Positions 24,576 to 36,623 of a stretch of DNA of 64,000 nt are shown one piece after another. Each line of letters opens with the position of its first letter. The stretch's first letter is position 1. Under the pieces are notes generated by a model. That model ran no database searches and was not told where the DNA came from. It saw only the letters and a program-made list of their open reading frames with translations. This DNA comes from Juglans regia (lineage: Eukaryota > Streptophyta > Magnoliopsida > Fagales > Juglandaceae). The position numbers and the translations under genes are program-made. The DNA lies in contig NC_049909.1 in the NCBI RefSeq assembly GCF_001411555.2, positions 18,276,623-18,340,622 on the forward strand. Direction: 5' to 3'.

Positions 24576-24981
24576 ATAAGACTGTTGTATAATGCCCCAC
24601 TCTCCCTTCTTTGCAAAGAACTCAGCTATATATGCAATTAACCTATCTAAAAACCTAAGTAAACCTAATGCACAAATCAGCTGATTTGAGTACTGGAACA
24701 ACATCTTCATCACATTCAAAATCTCCAAATGAACCAAGTAAGCACTATTCAACGAATCGATCACATATTTTTTAAAGATCATCTTTTGATCACATAATTA
24801 ATCTTAATTACTTGGTAATTAGACCCGCTTGATCCAAATATTCCCTCGGTCCAACTTCCCTATTTTGTTCATTCCCACTGTTTGTGTACATTTACCTTCC
24901 TCGCTCTTACATTTTATTTTATTTGCTCCTCACAAATATTATGGTAAGATTTTGTAAAGATTATAGATCAGAATTTTAACA

Positions 24982-24992
24982 TGGTATCAGAG
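24982..24992 (+). other. Primer-binding site of the older copia
   Basis: TGGTATCAGAG is a perfect match to the usual tRNA-Met primer complement, directly after TTTTAACA, the same ending as the 3' LTR. Confidence 0.85.
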
Positions 24993-25128
24993 AGCTCGGT
25001 TTCCTCATTCTTATATTGCCTTATTTTCTCCTAGTCATTTTATCAATCACTTTCTCCGCATTTGATCTCTCTTTTTTTTTGCCATTCTTTTTCTCACTCA
25101 CTCCTCCATCTAATGATTCCATCAATTC

Positions 25129-27547
25129 CGTCATTTCTCCCTCAGAAAACCCAAACAACCCATATTTCTTCATCACAGTGACAACTCCCACATTGTGGTC
25201 ATCACTCATCCCCTCACTGGGTCAAATTAACTCACATGGCATAGGTCCTTTACTCTAGCCATTTCGATTAAGAACAAAATGGGGTTTCTAGATGGGAGCA
25301 TCTCAACCCTAGATTTGGCTAATTCTCTTTACATTCCTTGGCTACGCTACAACAACCTGATTCTCTCATGGATACTCAACTCTATTTTAAAGGAAATAGC
25401 TTCCAATGTCTTCTACATCAACTCTGCAAAGGAGCGATGGGAAAAGCTCAAGACTCGTTTTGCTAAACCAGATAACGTGCAGATTTTCTAGCTTCAACAG
25501 CAACTCAACACTATTGTGCAAGGGACACATATGCTAAGCAAATACTTCACTCAATTAAATGGTACATGGGAGGAATCACACAACTATAGGTCGTTACCTT
25601 GCTATTCTTGTGGGCATTGTACTTGTAAAGCACTTAATTCGGTTGGAGATATACAACAATTAGATTATGTATTTAAATTCCTCATGGGATTGAACGATTC
25701 CTATGAAACAATCAGAGGACAAATAATCCTCATGAGCTCAATCCCTTCATTAGATAAGACGTTTTCTATGGTTCTGCAAGAAGAAAGGAAAAGGCAAAGT
25801 AGGAGCTTAGTCTTGCCCACTGAATCTTTGGCTCTTGCAGCTCAATTCAAAAGAAAGGAAAAATCAGATTTAACTTGTCAACATCATGGAAAGGTAGGGC
25901 ATACACAAGAGAAATGCTACATGCTTGTTGGGTTTCCTCCAAACTTAAATTCACAAAGACTAAGCCAGGGTACTCGAGCAATGGTTCTTCTGGTTTTCAC
26001 TCGGCTAATCAGGTGGTGTCTCAGAGTCAAGGGAAGGTGTTTTTGGAAGGTCCTCAGCTGCCATTCACTCAGGATCAAGTTCAGAAGTTGTTAGCACTTG
26101 TGGCTGGTCAGTCTCTATAGCCTAGTCATAACCATCTTTCTATTCCTGAAGCAACAACCTCCACCAACGCAGAATCTACTCCATCCATAGCTACTCATTC
26201 CAACATGGCAAGTGTCTTTCTACTACATCAACATCACCTTTTTCACATTCTCAGCATCATAGTTTCTTATCACTCTCACATAAGAAACTTCATAGCATTG
26301 ATGACACACCTTGGATTGATAATACTAGAGTTATAGACCATATGGTCTGTTCTCCCTCTCTACTCACCACAATCACTTGCACCACTAAAGCCCATGTTCA
26401 ACTACCTAATGATACTCAAGTTTTTGTCACCCATATTGGTGATGTGCAACTTTCAGCATCTATCATACTTAAAAATGTCCTATGCGTTCCTACCTTCAAC
26501 TTTAATCTACTCTCTGTGAGCAAATTCACTTGTGACCCTCTTATTTGCTTAGTATTTTTGGATACTTTTTTTTTTGCAGGTCCGGTCTTCATGGATAACG
26601 ATTAGACTTGCTAGAGTTCATCATGGGCTATACTTGATCTCAACTCACTCGGGTGCACTCCTTCCAACCAGAAAATCAAAACTCACTTACCTTCCTCCAA
26701 TACTCGGATTTGCAATGTTGTGACACAACATGAGTTCAACATTTGGCACTTTAGATTAGGACACTTACCCAATCAAAGGCTGAATTTAACTCAGTCTTCT
26801 TCTCTTGATGTAAAGTGTAAAGAATAAACTCATTGTACTGTTTGTCACATGGCAAAGCAAAAACGAATTTCCTTTCAATTAAGTGAATTTTCAACTTCCT
26901 CTATCTTTGAATTAATGCATTGTGATATTTGGGGACCATATTCACAAGCTTCTCTACAAGGACATCACTATTTTTTAACTATTGTTGATAATTACAGCCG
27001 GGTTACATGGGTTTATTTAATGAAGTTCAAATTGGAAGCTAAACAGCTTCTACAATCATTTATTCACATGATAAAAACTCAATTTAACTCCAAAGTCAAG
27101 CAAATTAGGACCGACAATGGTTTAGAATTCCATATGCCAGATTTATTCCACTCTCATGGAATCATCCATAAAAATACTTGTGTTTATACACCACAACAAA
27201 ATGGAGTGGTAGAACGGAAACACCAACACTTGCTCAATGTAGCTCGGTCCCTTCTTTTTCAAGCCTCCCTTCCAATAAAATCTTGGGGGGATGCTATTTT
27301 AAAAGCCACATATTTGATTAGTAGAATACCAACTCCAATTCTCCACAACAAATCCACCATATGAGATCCTCTTTTCTTCTTTCCCTACTTACTCACATTT
27401 GAGAGTCTTTGGGTGCCTATGTTATGTCTCTACTCTTAAGCATAACAGATTGAAATTCGACTCTAGGGCACGAAAATGCATCTTTCTGGGTTATCCTTCA
27501 GGGACTATAGGATATAAAGTGTTTGATTTAAACACTCAAACTACTAT
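25129..27547 (+). pseudogene. Copia gag, protease and integrase
   Basis: Gag (about 25129-25860) has the UBN2-type pattern (MGFLDGSI, W-E-K-L-K, LMGLNDSYETIRGQI). A zinc-knuckle-like CQHHGKVGHTQEKC follows. The protease region near 26310 reads WIDNTRVIDHMVC where the family has DTGATDHM, so the active site is lost. Integrase (26849-27364) is well preserved: HCDIWGPY, a TDNG motif and QQNGVVERKH. The following linker ([25 protein letters not shown]) runs until the CACTA element cuts in at 27548. Stops at about 25490, 26120, 26604 and 27362. Confidence 0.85.
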
Positions 27548-28079
27548 CACTACAACAAATATGAGTCTTTCCCACGAATTCTTTTTCCAAGATATACGAT
27601 CGTGGCAAATAGTAGGCTGATGACACGAAAACTGTTCGTGGGAAAAAATACAAGCCTTTTGCCATGAGATCACGTTGGCAACTAAAACTTTGTGGGAAAT
27701 TTTTTTTTTTGCCACGACATAAACACATTTTGTGGCGATTAAAAGTCGCCACAAATAAACTTACCAAAAATATGTTTCTTTGGTGGGTTATTAGTTTTTG
27801 CCACAAGGTTATTAGTTTTTTGCAGCGACATTTTATCGTCGGAAAAAGTCTTACCAGAATTATTTTCCTCTCGTGAGTTATTAGTTTTTGCAACATGATT
27901 ATTATCTTTTTGCGGCGACTTTCTTTTCGCGACAAATAGACCATCATTTTTAATTCTAGGCTATTAAAATTTGCGGCGGCGTTTTCAACTTTTCTGGCGA
28001 TAACAATTTGCCGCAAATACTAATAAAATTAAATCTCCTGCTCCTTTCTTTCCCCCCCCCCCCCCCAAAAAAAAAGACA

Positions 28080-28790
28080 CCCCCATGAATCTCTCTCTCT
28101 CTCTCTCTCTCTGCCACTGTGGAGCCTCTCCTCCCCGCTGCGCCACTGTGAACGACTCCCCTTGACGTCAAGCCACCGTGGGTCTTCCCTCTCATCCCCT
28201 CGCCCTGTCGCCGACTCTCTCTCTCTCTCTCTCTCTTTCACTCACTCACTCTCTCTCACTCACTTACTCACTCACTCACTCACTCACTCTCTCTCTCTCT
28301 CTCTCTTGGATCCCAGCAGATCCATGCACCTCCACCGTCTCCAGCCATGGCCATCGCCACCCTTTGCCGCCTACGGCTTCTCCAGTCACCAACCATCGCT
28401 CCACCCCAGCTTTTGCATTTCTCTTTCTCCAAGCTGTGCAACCATAGCAAGGAAAGAAAATGGTTTTCTTCCTCCCAAGTCGTGTGATGCCCTCATCCCT
28501 CTACCCATTTTTTTGTTTCTTTCTAAGTTTGATTTAAGGTCTTGTTCTCATATTTCCAAAGGGAAAACTTTGAAGGTAAGACCTGATTCACTTTCTATGT
28601 TGGTTTCAAATGGCTTTCGATTTCTTCAAGTAAGGTTACCCATTGATGTTTCGGTTTGGGATATTTATGTGCAATCGATTGTATTCTTTCCTCTACACGC
28701 CTATAACATTATTTGGTTCTCCATTTTATATCTTGAGAAAGAGCTAAGAACCAAGGTAAAAACCCTAACTTAACTCCATTTGATTTGGGT
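28080..28790 (+). other. CT-rich segment with an unassigned open frame inside the CACTA
   Basis: Three CT microsatellite runs (about 28092-28111, 28216-28237 and 28288-28306) are followed by an open frame from a Met at 28324 to 28773, preceded by CCAGCAGATCC. Composition is richer in GC than the rest of the window and resembles a 5'UTR and first exon. AAGGTAAGA at 28574 and AAGGTAAAA at 28754 could be splice donors. I do not recognise the protein. It may be another captured gene fragment, or chance. Confidence 0.4.
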
Positions 28791-30396
28791 ATTATTTTTA
28801 AGCCAATCGAATTCTTTTGTGATGGAATTTCTCTATGTTGTAAAATATTATAGATGCTCTGTTTTGGTCCTAACCAAATGATGATTGAATTGTTTTACTA
28901 TATGATTTCCTATGTTTCGAATTTGGTATTTTGCTAATGAGCTTGGTTTAACCATAGGTGACTTTGGTATGATTTTGTGTATGCATGTTGGTGCCGTGTG
29001 TTCTGTTTTGAGGTTGTACTCTGTGTTCTGTCTTAGGATGCTAGAGGTGTTCGGTTTTATAGATTTATTGTAGTTGTATGTAATCCTATAAACTTTCTTT
29101 TAAAAGGTATTAAATGATTAAACTATAAACTTTAGTGTTTAAAGATTTTCAAGTACCTAATGGGTTATTCTTGCTATTCTCTATATTATGTTTAATTAAG
29201 TAGTGTATGTTAACTAAGCTAATTATTATACTTTTGTCACTAGATTTATAGCATAGGTTGGTATTAGAAGTAGATGATTAATTGTGCATGTCATATTATT
29301 GTATGTTTAATTTGCATGTCATATTATTGTAATGATTAATTTGCGAGACCTTGTGATCTTTTCAGAAGATTTATCAGCCGATATTACAGCTGCGAATAAC
29401 ATAGCAATTATGATTTTTACTTGGCTGATAAAGTATGTCCAACAACTATTTGAAAATACCAATGTAGATGTTTGATTGGTCATAAATGTTTATGTACACA
29501 TATTAATAATATGCTGAATTACTTTATACCCAATATTGAATGAGCCATATTAAATTTGACATTTCTAGTAACTTAACTGGTAAATATGTTGGGTGTTGTG
29601 CTATCCCGTTAAACTCAAACAACTTTCATGCCTACTTGGACTTGCAGCTAGTAACTATTTGCTTGAAAGACACTTTTCAGGCCTTGAATTAGGAAACTTT
29701 GAATTCATAAGAGAGAGGCAAAAAAGGGATCATCTAGATGTATTAAATCATAGTAAGGCAGTGTTTAGGTTTTTAGATTGTCAAATTATAGTTATGATAA
29801 ATGGAAATTTTGTTCTTACTTTTTTGGGAAAAAAAATACATGGTGGACTAATTTGGCCATGCAAAACTTCCAAATTGAAGAAATGTATTCCTCTGATAGG
29901 TTTATAGGTCAATAGGCATAGTTGACTTCAAAATCTGTTTTGATTGATATGTTTATAAGGAGGTAGTTGATTCCATTTTCCTAGTATACATTGTAACCAT
30001 GTATACCAACCCTGCCTCCATCGAGCCAACCTGGACTAAAATTAGGAAAAAATATCAACAATCAAAACAATTCATTAATGTCAAAAATAAAAAACATGGA
30101 GTGACCTGGAAACTATAATAAAAGCAGTTGACCAAAGTATTAGAAGTGGTAAAACAAAACCAAAAAAGCATACATGTGAGGATATGCTACAAAAAGGTGG
30201 TTTTGTTTGGGAAAACAAAGTCTGTTTGTTTTTGGAAATTTTTACAAAGCATGGTTATCAAAACAATTAGGAGTTGTTGTTTACTTTATAACATTATTTT
30301 TTACTTAATTCTGAGATGTTCTTGCCGTATCTCATCTCATTCCTTTTGAGTTTGATCTACATTTTTCTTCTTTACTACTTCCATTATTCATTGCAG

Positions 30397-31482
30397 AATT
30401 CTTCCTCTTTGTGGGACTGGGGCTTGGGAAAACAGACATCCCTCAAGTCAAGTTGCGAAAGAGTATAAAAAATAAACACATTTGCAGCAACAGAGGCGAG
30501 GCCTTACTTCACCAGAAATTATGTAAGTGGTCCCGCTTTTCTCGTCTCTTCTTTTATTTTTCTTGTGCCTATTGAACATATATTTATATTGATTTGTAAC
30601 AAAATCTGCACCCAATCAGCTCAATTTAGGTTGGGATGTATCACTCTAGAACCTTGCACATCCAATTTTATGAGCAGAAAACACATCTAAGTACTCAAAG
30701 ATTTTGGTAATGAGGTTGGGTTGAGTACAGCTTACCCAAGCTTCATTTGTTTTCCTAAGTCCCAAATGGCAAATACTCATGTTTCTCTTAAAAATAATGT
30801 TGACTGGCATCTAGTTGTGTTCAAAGCTAAAATTATTACAATTTTATGTGTCAATACAAGTTCTGCAGAATGTACAGCTAACCTATATGACAAATTGGAT
30901 AAAAAAAACTATGTAGAAAATTGATTGGATTTTTCTTTGAAAAGTAAGCCTTGTGAAGGTTATGTTTGCAGGTGATCTTGCAAATATGTTATCTGCTGAC
31001 ATGCAAAAAGAAGGTCTTTCAAGGCAAACATCGACTCTAAAACTGAAAACATCATCATTTGAGGTGCTTTCTAATTCTCCATTACTACTCTCTCTATAAT
31101 TATAGTCAATATGTTTTCTGGTAGAGTTCTTTTAGATATTCTGCCTAATTTATGAATCAACGAATATATGAATTTACTTATTAAAATTATATTTAGTCAT
31201 CTAGTTACTGTGAGAAGGGGGGATTGGTAACTTATGCTTGACTTGTGAATTTTCTTTCTCACAATTTATTACTTCTCTGCTATTGTTGGTTTTTTTTAAT
31301 TCTTTCATACTTTGTCATTTACTTATCACTAGTGTGTAGTCTCTAATTAGAGGTTACTGTGCCCTTGACAGGTTAGAACTAGAGCTATGACTTTATAGTA
31401 GTACATTTGTTCAAGCGAGGATATTTTGAAATATGCTTCAAATCTGGTAAAGGCTGAACTTCTCGTCTCTTTGAGACTAATA
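30397..31482 (+). pseudogene. Captured exons of DNA polymerase kappa (DinB/Y-family)
   Basis: Three exon-like pieces keep phase and splice signals. 30397-30522 encodes FFLFVGLGLGKTDIPQV and ends LLHQKL before GTAAGT. 30972-31063 encodes DLANMLSADMQKEG then STLKLKTSSFE, bounded by AG and GT. 31372-31482 starts VRTRAMTL, has two TAG stops (the first where Gln is expected), and continues SSEDILKYASNLVKAELL. This order matches the little-finger region of plant polymerase kappa, a translesion polymerase. The palm and catalytic domain and the normal gene ends are absent. It is a fragment carried by the CACTA element, not a functional gene. Family assignment is from memory of the conserved blocks. 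Confidence 0.75.
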
Positions 31483-32339
31483 GTGATGCAAATTTGTGTA
31501 TATTAAATGTATAGGGCATGGATGAAGCTTGTAAAAACAAATGAGTGCTTTGAATGAATTGTATGTTGATCTTATAAATCTTGAATGGATTGAATGATTG
31601 TGGTTTTGTAGAGCCATGAAGTATAACTTATAAAGTTTTGTGGTTGTGTGGTGTATGTGTATAAATTGTATGGAGAGTTTCCTCTCTTGGGTTCTAATTA
31701 GAAGTTTTTATGCTGGCACAATTTTACATGTCCTTTTTTAAAATTATTATAAACCTGAATTTGGATCTCTAAGGTTTAGATATATTTATTATTTGTTTTG
31801 ATTATTTTTTTCTCTATCTCATTTCTTTATTTTACAATTTTTTTTTTCTAAAATCTCTTAGCATTTGCCGTGAATGCAACTCGTGGCAAATATTTTTTTT
31901 TTGTTGGAAGTGATTATTTCCCTCGATAAGATTTCTCTGTAAATAAGTATTTCTGATGAAATACTGTGTGGAATATATATATTTCCCAAGAAAGTATTTT
32001 ATCGGAAATAATTTTTTCCTACAGAGACATATCATGGGTAAACACTTTTTGCCACAACCTTTTTTCCATAGAAAATAGTGTTATTTCCCACCACATCATA
32101 CAAGATGAACCTTATTTTCCACGAAGAAAAAAAGTTTTAACCACCACAGTAGTTCATGGGAAAAAGAAAGCTTGTCCCATGAACTTGTGGTTTGGTGGAA
32201 AAAGAATTTTTCTCCACCAGTTTTATGCCACAAGTCTCCCACCACACAAATTTGTGAGAAACAGATCGTTTTCCATGAAGTCTACACTTTTTTCGACAAC
32301 AGTCCCTCCTGGGAAAAAACAAGATTTGTTGTAGTGTAT

Positions 32340-34379
32340 TGTCTTTAGGGATGTCATTTTTATGGAATCAGTTTTTCCATTTCAGGATTCAAACTCAACC
32401 CCTTTCATTAATATTCAACCTGATTCCTTCTCAATTAATCCACCTGTTTTTTTTTTTTTTTTTTTACTTTAACACCTCATCTACTCCTATTAACATCAAT
32501 TCCCCTCTCGTTCCTACTTCCAATTCAGATTCTTCTTCTACTGCATCTCATTCTCCTTCTCTCGGATCAGATTGTACTCTTCCCCTAGAGGCATCTGCTG
32601 CTGATATAAATGAGGAAACACACACTGAGTTGTCTTCTCCTACTGCACCACCACCACAAACTGACCTGAGGCAATTCGAGAGAATTAGACACACCCCCTC
32701 ATACTTGAATGATTATCATTGTGCACTTGTTGCACCCTCATCTGCTAGTAATTTGTTTTCTACCTCCACCATTCATCCTCTTTCACATCACTTATCTCCC
32801 TCTCATAAATCATATGCCCGCTCTTTTTCCCTCGCACATGAACCTAAAACTTATGAAGAGGTTGTAGTTTCTCCTCATTAGCGTGCTGCCATGCAATCTG
32901 AGCATTACCATCTAAACTTAATGCTCTTGAGGCAAATGACACCTGGTCCATTACTTTTCTACCCCCTGGCAAGAAGACCATTGGGTTTAAGTATGTTTTT
33001 AAGAAGAAACTCAAATCAGACGTGATGGTTCATATCAAGATGGGTCCGTTGATAAGCACAAGGCTCGCTTGATAGCTAAAGGTTACACTCAACGAAAAGG
33101 GTTTGGCCACCAAGAAACCTTTAACCTAGTAGTAAAGCTCACTACTGTCAGGTTCTTCTTAGCTTTGGTATCCATATTCAACTGGCATTTGGACCAATTG
33201 GATATCCATAATGCTTTTCTTCACGGAGATATCTCTGAAGAGATTTATATGGAGCTTCCCTCGGGATTTTTAGGTTAAGGGGGAGTCTTAAGCCGAGAGT
33301 AGTAAACTTGTTTGCAAGTTACACAAATCTTTTTATGGCTTGAAACAAGCCTTTAAACAATGGAACTCCAAATTTACTTCTTCTCTTTTGGCTATTGGGT
33401 TTCGGCAATCAAAATCAGACTATTCTTTATTTATAAGGACTGATGAGAATGGTTTTATGGCTCTCCTCGTATATGTCGATGATATTATAGTGAGAAGTAA
33501 CAATTTAGCAACTATAGAAGCAATCAAAGTTTATTTGCACACTCAATTCAAGATTAGAGATCTAGGAACTCTCAAATACTTTTTGGGTTTGGAAGGTGCG
33601 AGATTGTCAATTGGTATTCATATTTGTCAAAGGAAATACACTCTAGAAATTCTTGAAGATGCCAGATTATTAGGGTGCAAATCTGTCATCACTCCCATAA
33701 AGCAAAATCACAAGCTGTCACATGCTTCCAAGGATCCTTTATTTGATATAACTGGCTATAGAAGGCTCATTGGTAGGCTGATTTATTTGACAATCACAAG
33801 GCCCGATATCACCTATGCAGTAAGTGTTCTTAGTCAATTTATGGACAAGCCGAGCCAAGAACACTTGCACACAGCTCATAGGATACTCAGATATTTAAAA
33901 GGGTCGATTGGACAGGGTATTTTCTTTGCCTCCAGTTCATCTCTACATTTAAAAGCCTATATTGACTCGGATTGGGCAGCATGTCCCAATACAAGGAGAT
34001 CAGTCACGGGTTTTTGTATATTTCTTAGAGGATTTTTGATCAGTTGGAAGTCAAAGAAGCAATTGATTGTGTCTCTGTCCTTTGCTGAGGCAGAATACCG
34101 ACCTTTAGCACATACTAGTTGTGAGATAGTATGGTTAATCACATTGCTCAAAGATTTTAATACAAGTCATGAACAACATGCACTTCTTTTCTGTGATAGT
34201 CAATCAACCATTCACCTCACCAAGAATCCTGTTTTCCATGAAAGAACTAAGCATGTAGAGCTGGATTGTCATTCGTTTGGGAAAAGGTATTGGCTGGAAC
34301 TATCACACCAGTCCATATGGGATCAAAATTTCAATTGGTGGATATATTTACTAAGACGTTATCATCTCATGTCTTGAAT
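32340..34379 (+). pseudogene. Copia RT and RNase H
   Basis: This resumes after the CACTA. A Ser/Thr-rich linker (32339-32881) precedes RT: KARLIAKGYTQ, LDIHNAFLHGDI, and the catalytic LLVYVDDIIV near 33470. A stop follows FLG near 33277. RNase H (about 33950-34370) shows YIDSDWAACPNTRRSVTGF, SFAEAEYRPLA and FCDSQSTIHLTKNPVFHERTKH split over the open frame, then a frameshift at about 34275 moves the LVDIFTKTL end to another frame. Formerly the C-terminal half of the copia polyprotein. Confidence 0.87.
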
Positions 34380-34387
34380 TTCTTATT

Positions 34388-36286
34388 TAGGGGTGTAACA
34401 GATCCGGTCCGGTCCGGTTTTGTATTTTCCAAAACTGATTACGCACCGGTTACCCTCATAAACAGGTATTTCCGATTTTACCAATTTTCGGCCGATTTTT
34501 TGATTTTTTTTAAATGTAAGTTTCACAATTTGTCATTAAAAATGTTTATAAAAAAAGCTGATTTAAAAAAAAAATATATGTTTTATACTTTTATTAAAAA
34601 AAATCTGTTTTAACTTTTACTAAAAAACTCAGCTTTACTAAAAACTACTTCAATAAAAAATCTGCTTTACTACCAAAAATCTGCTTTAACAAAAATCTGC
34701 ATTAACAAAAAAATCTCTCCCATGTAAAAAAATCTGCTATAAAAATCTCCAGATTTTACAATCATTGCGAGTAAGCATGAAATTTAGTTGATGCAGATTC
34801 CAGGGTTTGACTTATGCTCCAAGAATAAACTCACTCTTACACTAAATTAGACAAGCATTATGCATATTACCTTAGAGATAATTAATGAAAAAATGATCAT
34901 ATTTAGAAAAGCTTACTCACAATGATTGTAAAATCTGGAATTGCAAGATTTTAAATACAAGATTATAGAAAAATCCCATGGTTCCTTAGGTTTCTATACA
35001 TGTTAACCATCCACTGATCTAGGCCACAAAATGGGCACGATTCGAACAACCAACAAGGACCTGATCAACCCAATCGACAATAATAAACACAATAATAAAT
35101 TTCGGATTCAAAAACCCTACCCTAATATCACAAAACCCAATCAACCCAATCGGCAATCACAGATTCACAAAAATCTCAATATCACAAAACTCAATCACAA
35201 AAACCCTAATATCACAAAATCCAATTACAAAAATCATAGTAGGCTATTATGTAATTTAAAAAAAAAAATACTTACCGTGGGGGCAGACTCGACAGGGCCG
35301 AGAGAGTTGAGAGAAGAGAGATTGAGAGCGAGTCCGACGAACGAGTTGAGAGACGAGAGAGTGAGAGGCGATAGAGTTGAGACTGAGAGACGAGAGAGTG
35401 AGAGAAGAGAGATTGAGAGCGACGAGTCCGACGAATGAGTTGAGAGTGAGAGACGGGAAGAGAGACTGAGAGAGCGAGCTGTGAGAGGCGAGGCCGCGAG
35501 AGCAGAGTGCTGAGAAGTGAGAGACGAGCGGCAGAACGCTTGGAACGATGCAAGAGATGAAGAATCGAAGATGGAAGAATCAGGAAGATGATTTACTGAT
35601 TTAGGGTTTTCAAATAGCTGAAAACGGCGCCGTTCAGCCTTTGGCCCTTTACAATTTGATTAAAATTTAGTTCTTTTCAATGTGTTTTTTTTTAAATGAT
35701 AATTAAAATTTATATATATATTTCATATTTGTAAATTGTAATACATTTAATAGACTACAATGATTTAATATAACTATATATATATTTGTAATACATTTAA
35801 TATACCATAGTCTAATAGTATTAATATTAGCATATTAGTATAGTTATATATTAGTATTAGTTATAGTGATTTAGTATAATTATATTAGTATAACTATAAC
35901 TATAGTCTATAGTCTATATTAAACTATTAGTGTTAGTTAAATAGTATAGCTATATAATATATTAGACTAGTCTAATAGTATTAAATTATTAATATTAGCC
36001 TACTAGTATAGTTATATATTAGTATTAGTTATGGTGATTTAGTATAACTATAACTATATATAATATTTTGTATAAAACTTATATATACAACAATACAAAT
36101 ATTATTTTTTTATATATATTTTTTATCAACCGGTCCGGGCCGAAAAATATTAAAACCAGAACCGGATCGGAACCGGCCGGTTTTCACATTCCAGGAACTA
36201 ATCTTGGACAAGACCGGTTCAAAACCGGTAAAATTGGTTCGGTCCGGACTGATTTTTTTATTTTCCGGTTTGAATTTACACCCCTA
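34388..36286. mobile_element. Non-autonomous hAT transposon
   Basis: The terminal inverted repeat TAGGGGTGTAA at the left (34388) matches TTACACCCCTA at the right (ending 36286). A perfect 8-bp target-site duplication TTCTTATT lies at 34380-34387 and 36287-36294, diagnostic for hAT. Subterminal CCGGTCCGG words occur at both ends. The 1.9-kb interior has no transposase. It holds a GAGAGA-rich stretch (35290-35540) and TA-rich repeats (35690-36060). It sits immediately after the copia pol region. Confidence 0.93.
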
Positions 36287-36340
36287 TTCTTATTGTCCAA
36301 GATAGGCATCTTGAACATATATGTCCATCTTGAGGGGGAG

Positions 36341-36623
36341 TTTCAAGAAATACAAAAGCAATGAGAGAAGGGCACTAACTTCCCTACAACTACACGTTAG
36401 AATGAGAGCTTTCTCCATTCCTAATAGCAGAGTGTATTCGTCCCACTACATGAGAGCCATACTGCTATACTATATGGCTACTGCACTCTGATGAATTCTG
36501 TTATAGTTTTGTCTTCTTTTGTATAGGCACTTAGCATTAGTTGGCAGACTCAACTTTATTCTTTTTATTCTTTTGTTTGATAGAATCTATCTTCCATTGT
36601 GTCTCAATCCTAAACTTTTAACA
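36341..36623 (+). repeat. 3' LTR of the older copia
   Basis: It follows the polypurine tract TGAGGGGGAG (36331-36340) and ends CTTTTAACA. It begins TTTCAAG rather than TG, perhaps a mutated TGTCAAG. No matching full 5' LTR exists upstream. Confidence 0.65.

Larger units (their letters stand above)
23497..24968. repeat. Duplicated non-coding block, copy 1 (5' part)
   Basis: This segment recurs, diverged, at about 42176-43556, 58627-60060 and 62680-64000. Shared landmarks in order: CTACTGGAAATATC, a TATAAAAGCTCTACAAAG word, an RNase H relic on the minus strand, a TG/TA microsatellite and GGTAAGATTTTG. Copy 1 is cut at 24968 by the copia element and continues at about 36624. It marks the start of the COMT tandem array. 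Confidence 0.85.
27548..32336. mobile_element. Non-autonomous CACTA (En/Spm-type) transposon with captured gene pieces
   Basis: The termini are CACTACAACAAAT and its inverse ATTTGTTGTAGTG, the classic plant CACTA ends, flanked by a 3-bp TAT target-site duplication (27545-27547 and 32337-32339). Subterminal regions are full of short repeated words in both orientations (CGTGGC, GTGGGAAA, TTGCCAC), the usual transposase-binding arrays. No transposase is recognisable in the 4.8 kb, so movement needs a helper. The interior instead holds exon-like sequence of a Y-family DNA polymerase (30397-31482) and a CT-rich, GC-richer segment near 28080-28790. It lies within the copia integrase-RT linker. Confidence 0.93.
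24969..36623 (+). mobile_element. Degenerate Ty1/copia element with two nested DNA transposons
   Basis: A tRNA-Met PBS at 24982, gag, protease, integrase (to 27547), then after a CACTA insertion the RT and RNase H (32340-34379), a hAT insertion, a polypurine tract (36332-36340) and a 3' LTR (36341-36623). Removing the two insertions leaves about 5 kb, normal for copia. Only about 13 bp of 5' LTR (24969-24981) remain. The insertion site is defined by the uninterrupted homologous block near 43540-43570. Coding is disrupted by many stops. Confidence 0.85.

Noticed and set aside
24492..24782. Small minus-strand frame recurring in the duplicated blocks
   Set aside because: It recurs because the block is duplicated; it includes the microsatellite, varies in frame between copies and has no recognised domain.
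27528..28241. Minus-strand frames with Arg-Glu repeats
   Set aside because: Produced by CT microsatellites and subterminal CACTA repeats.
28092..28306. CT repeats considered as a CRISPR-like or satellite array
   Set aside because: Simple microsatellites; no spaced repeat structure.
35031..35553. Arg/Glu/Ser-rich frames on both strands inside the hAT element
   Set aside because: The GAGAGA-rich tract gives open frames in several phases; no transposase or known domain.
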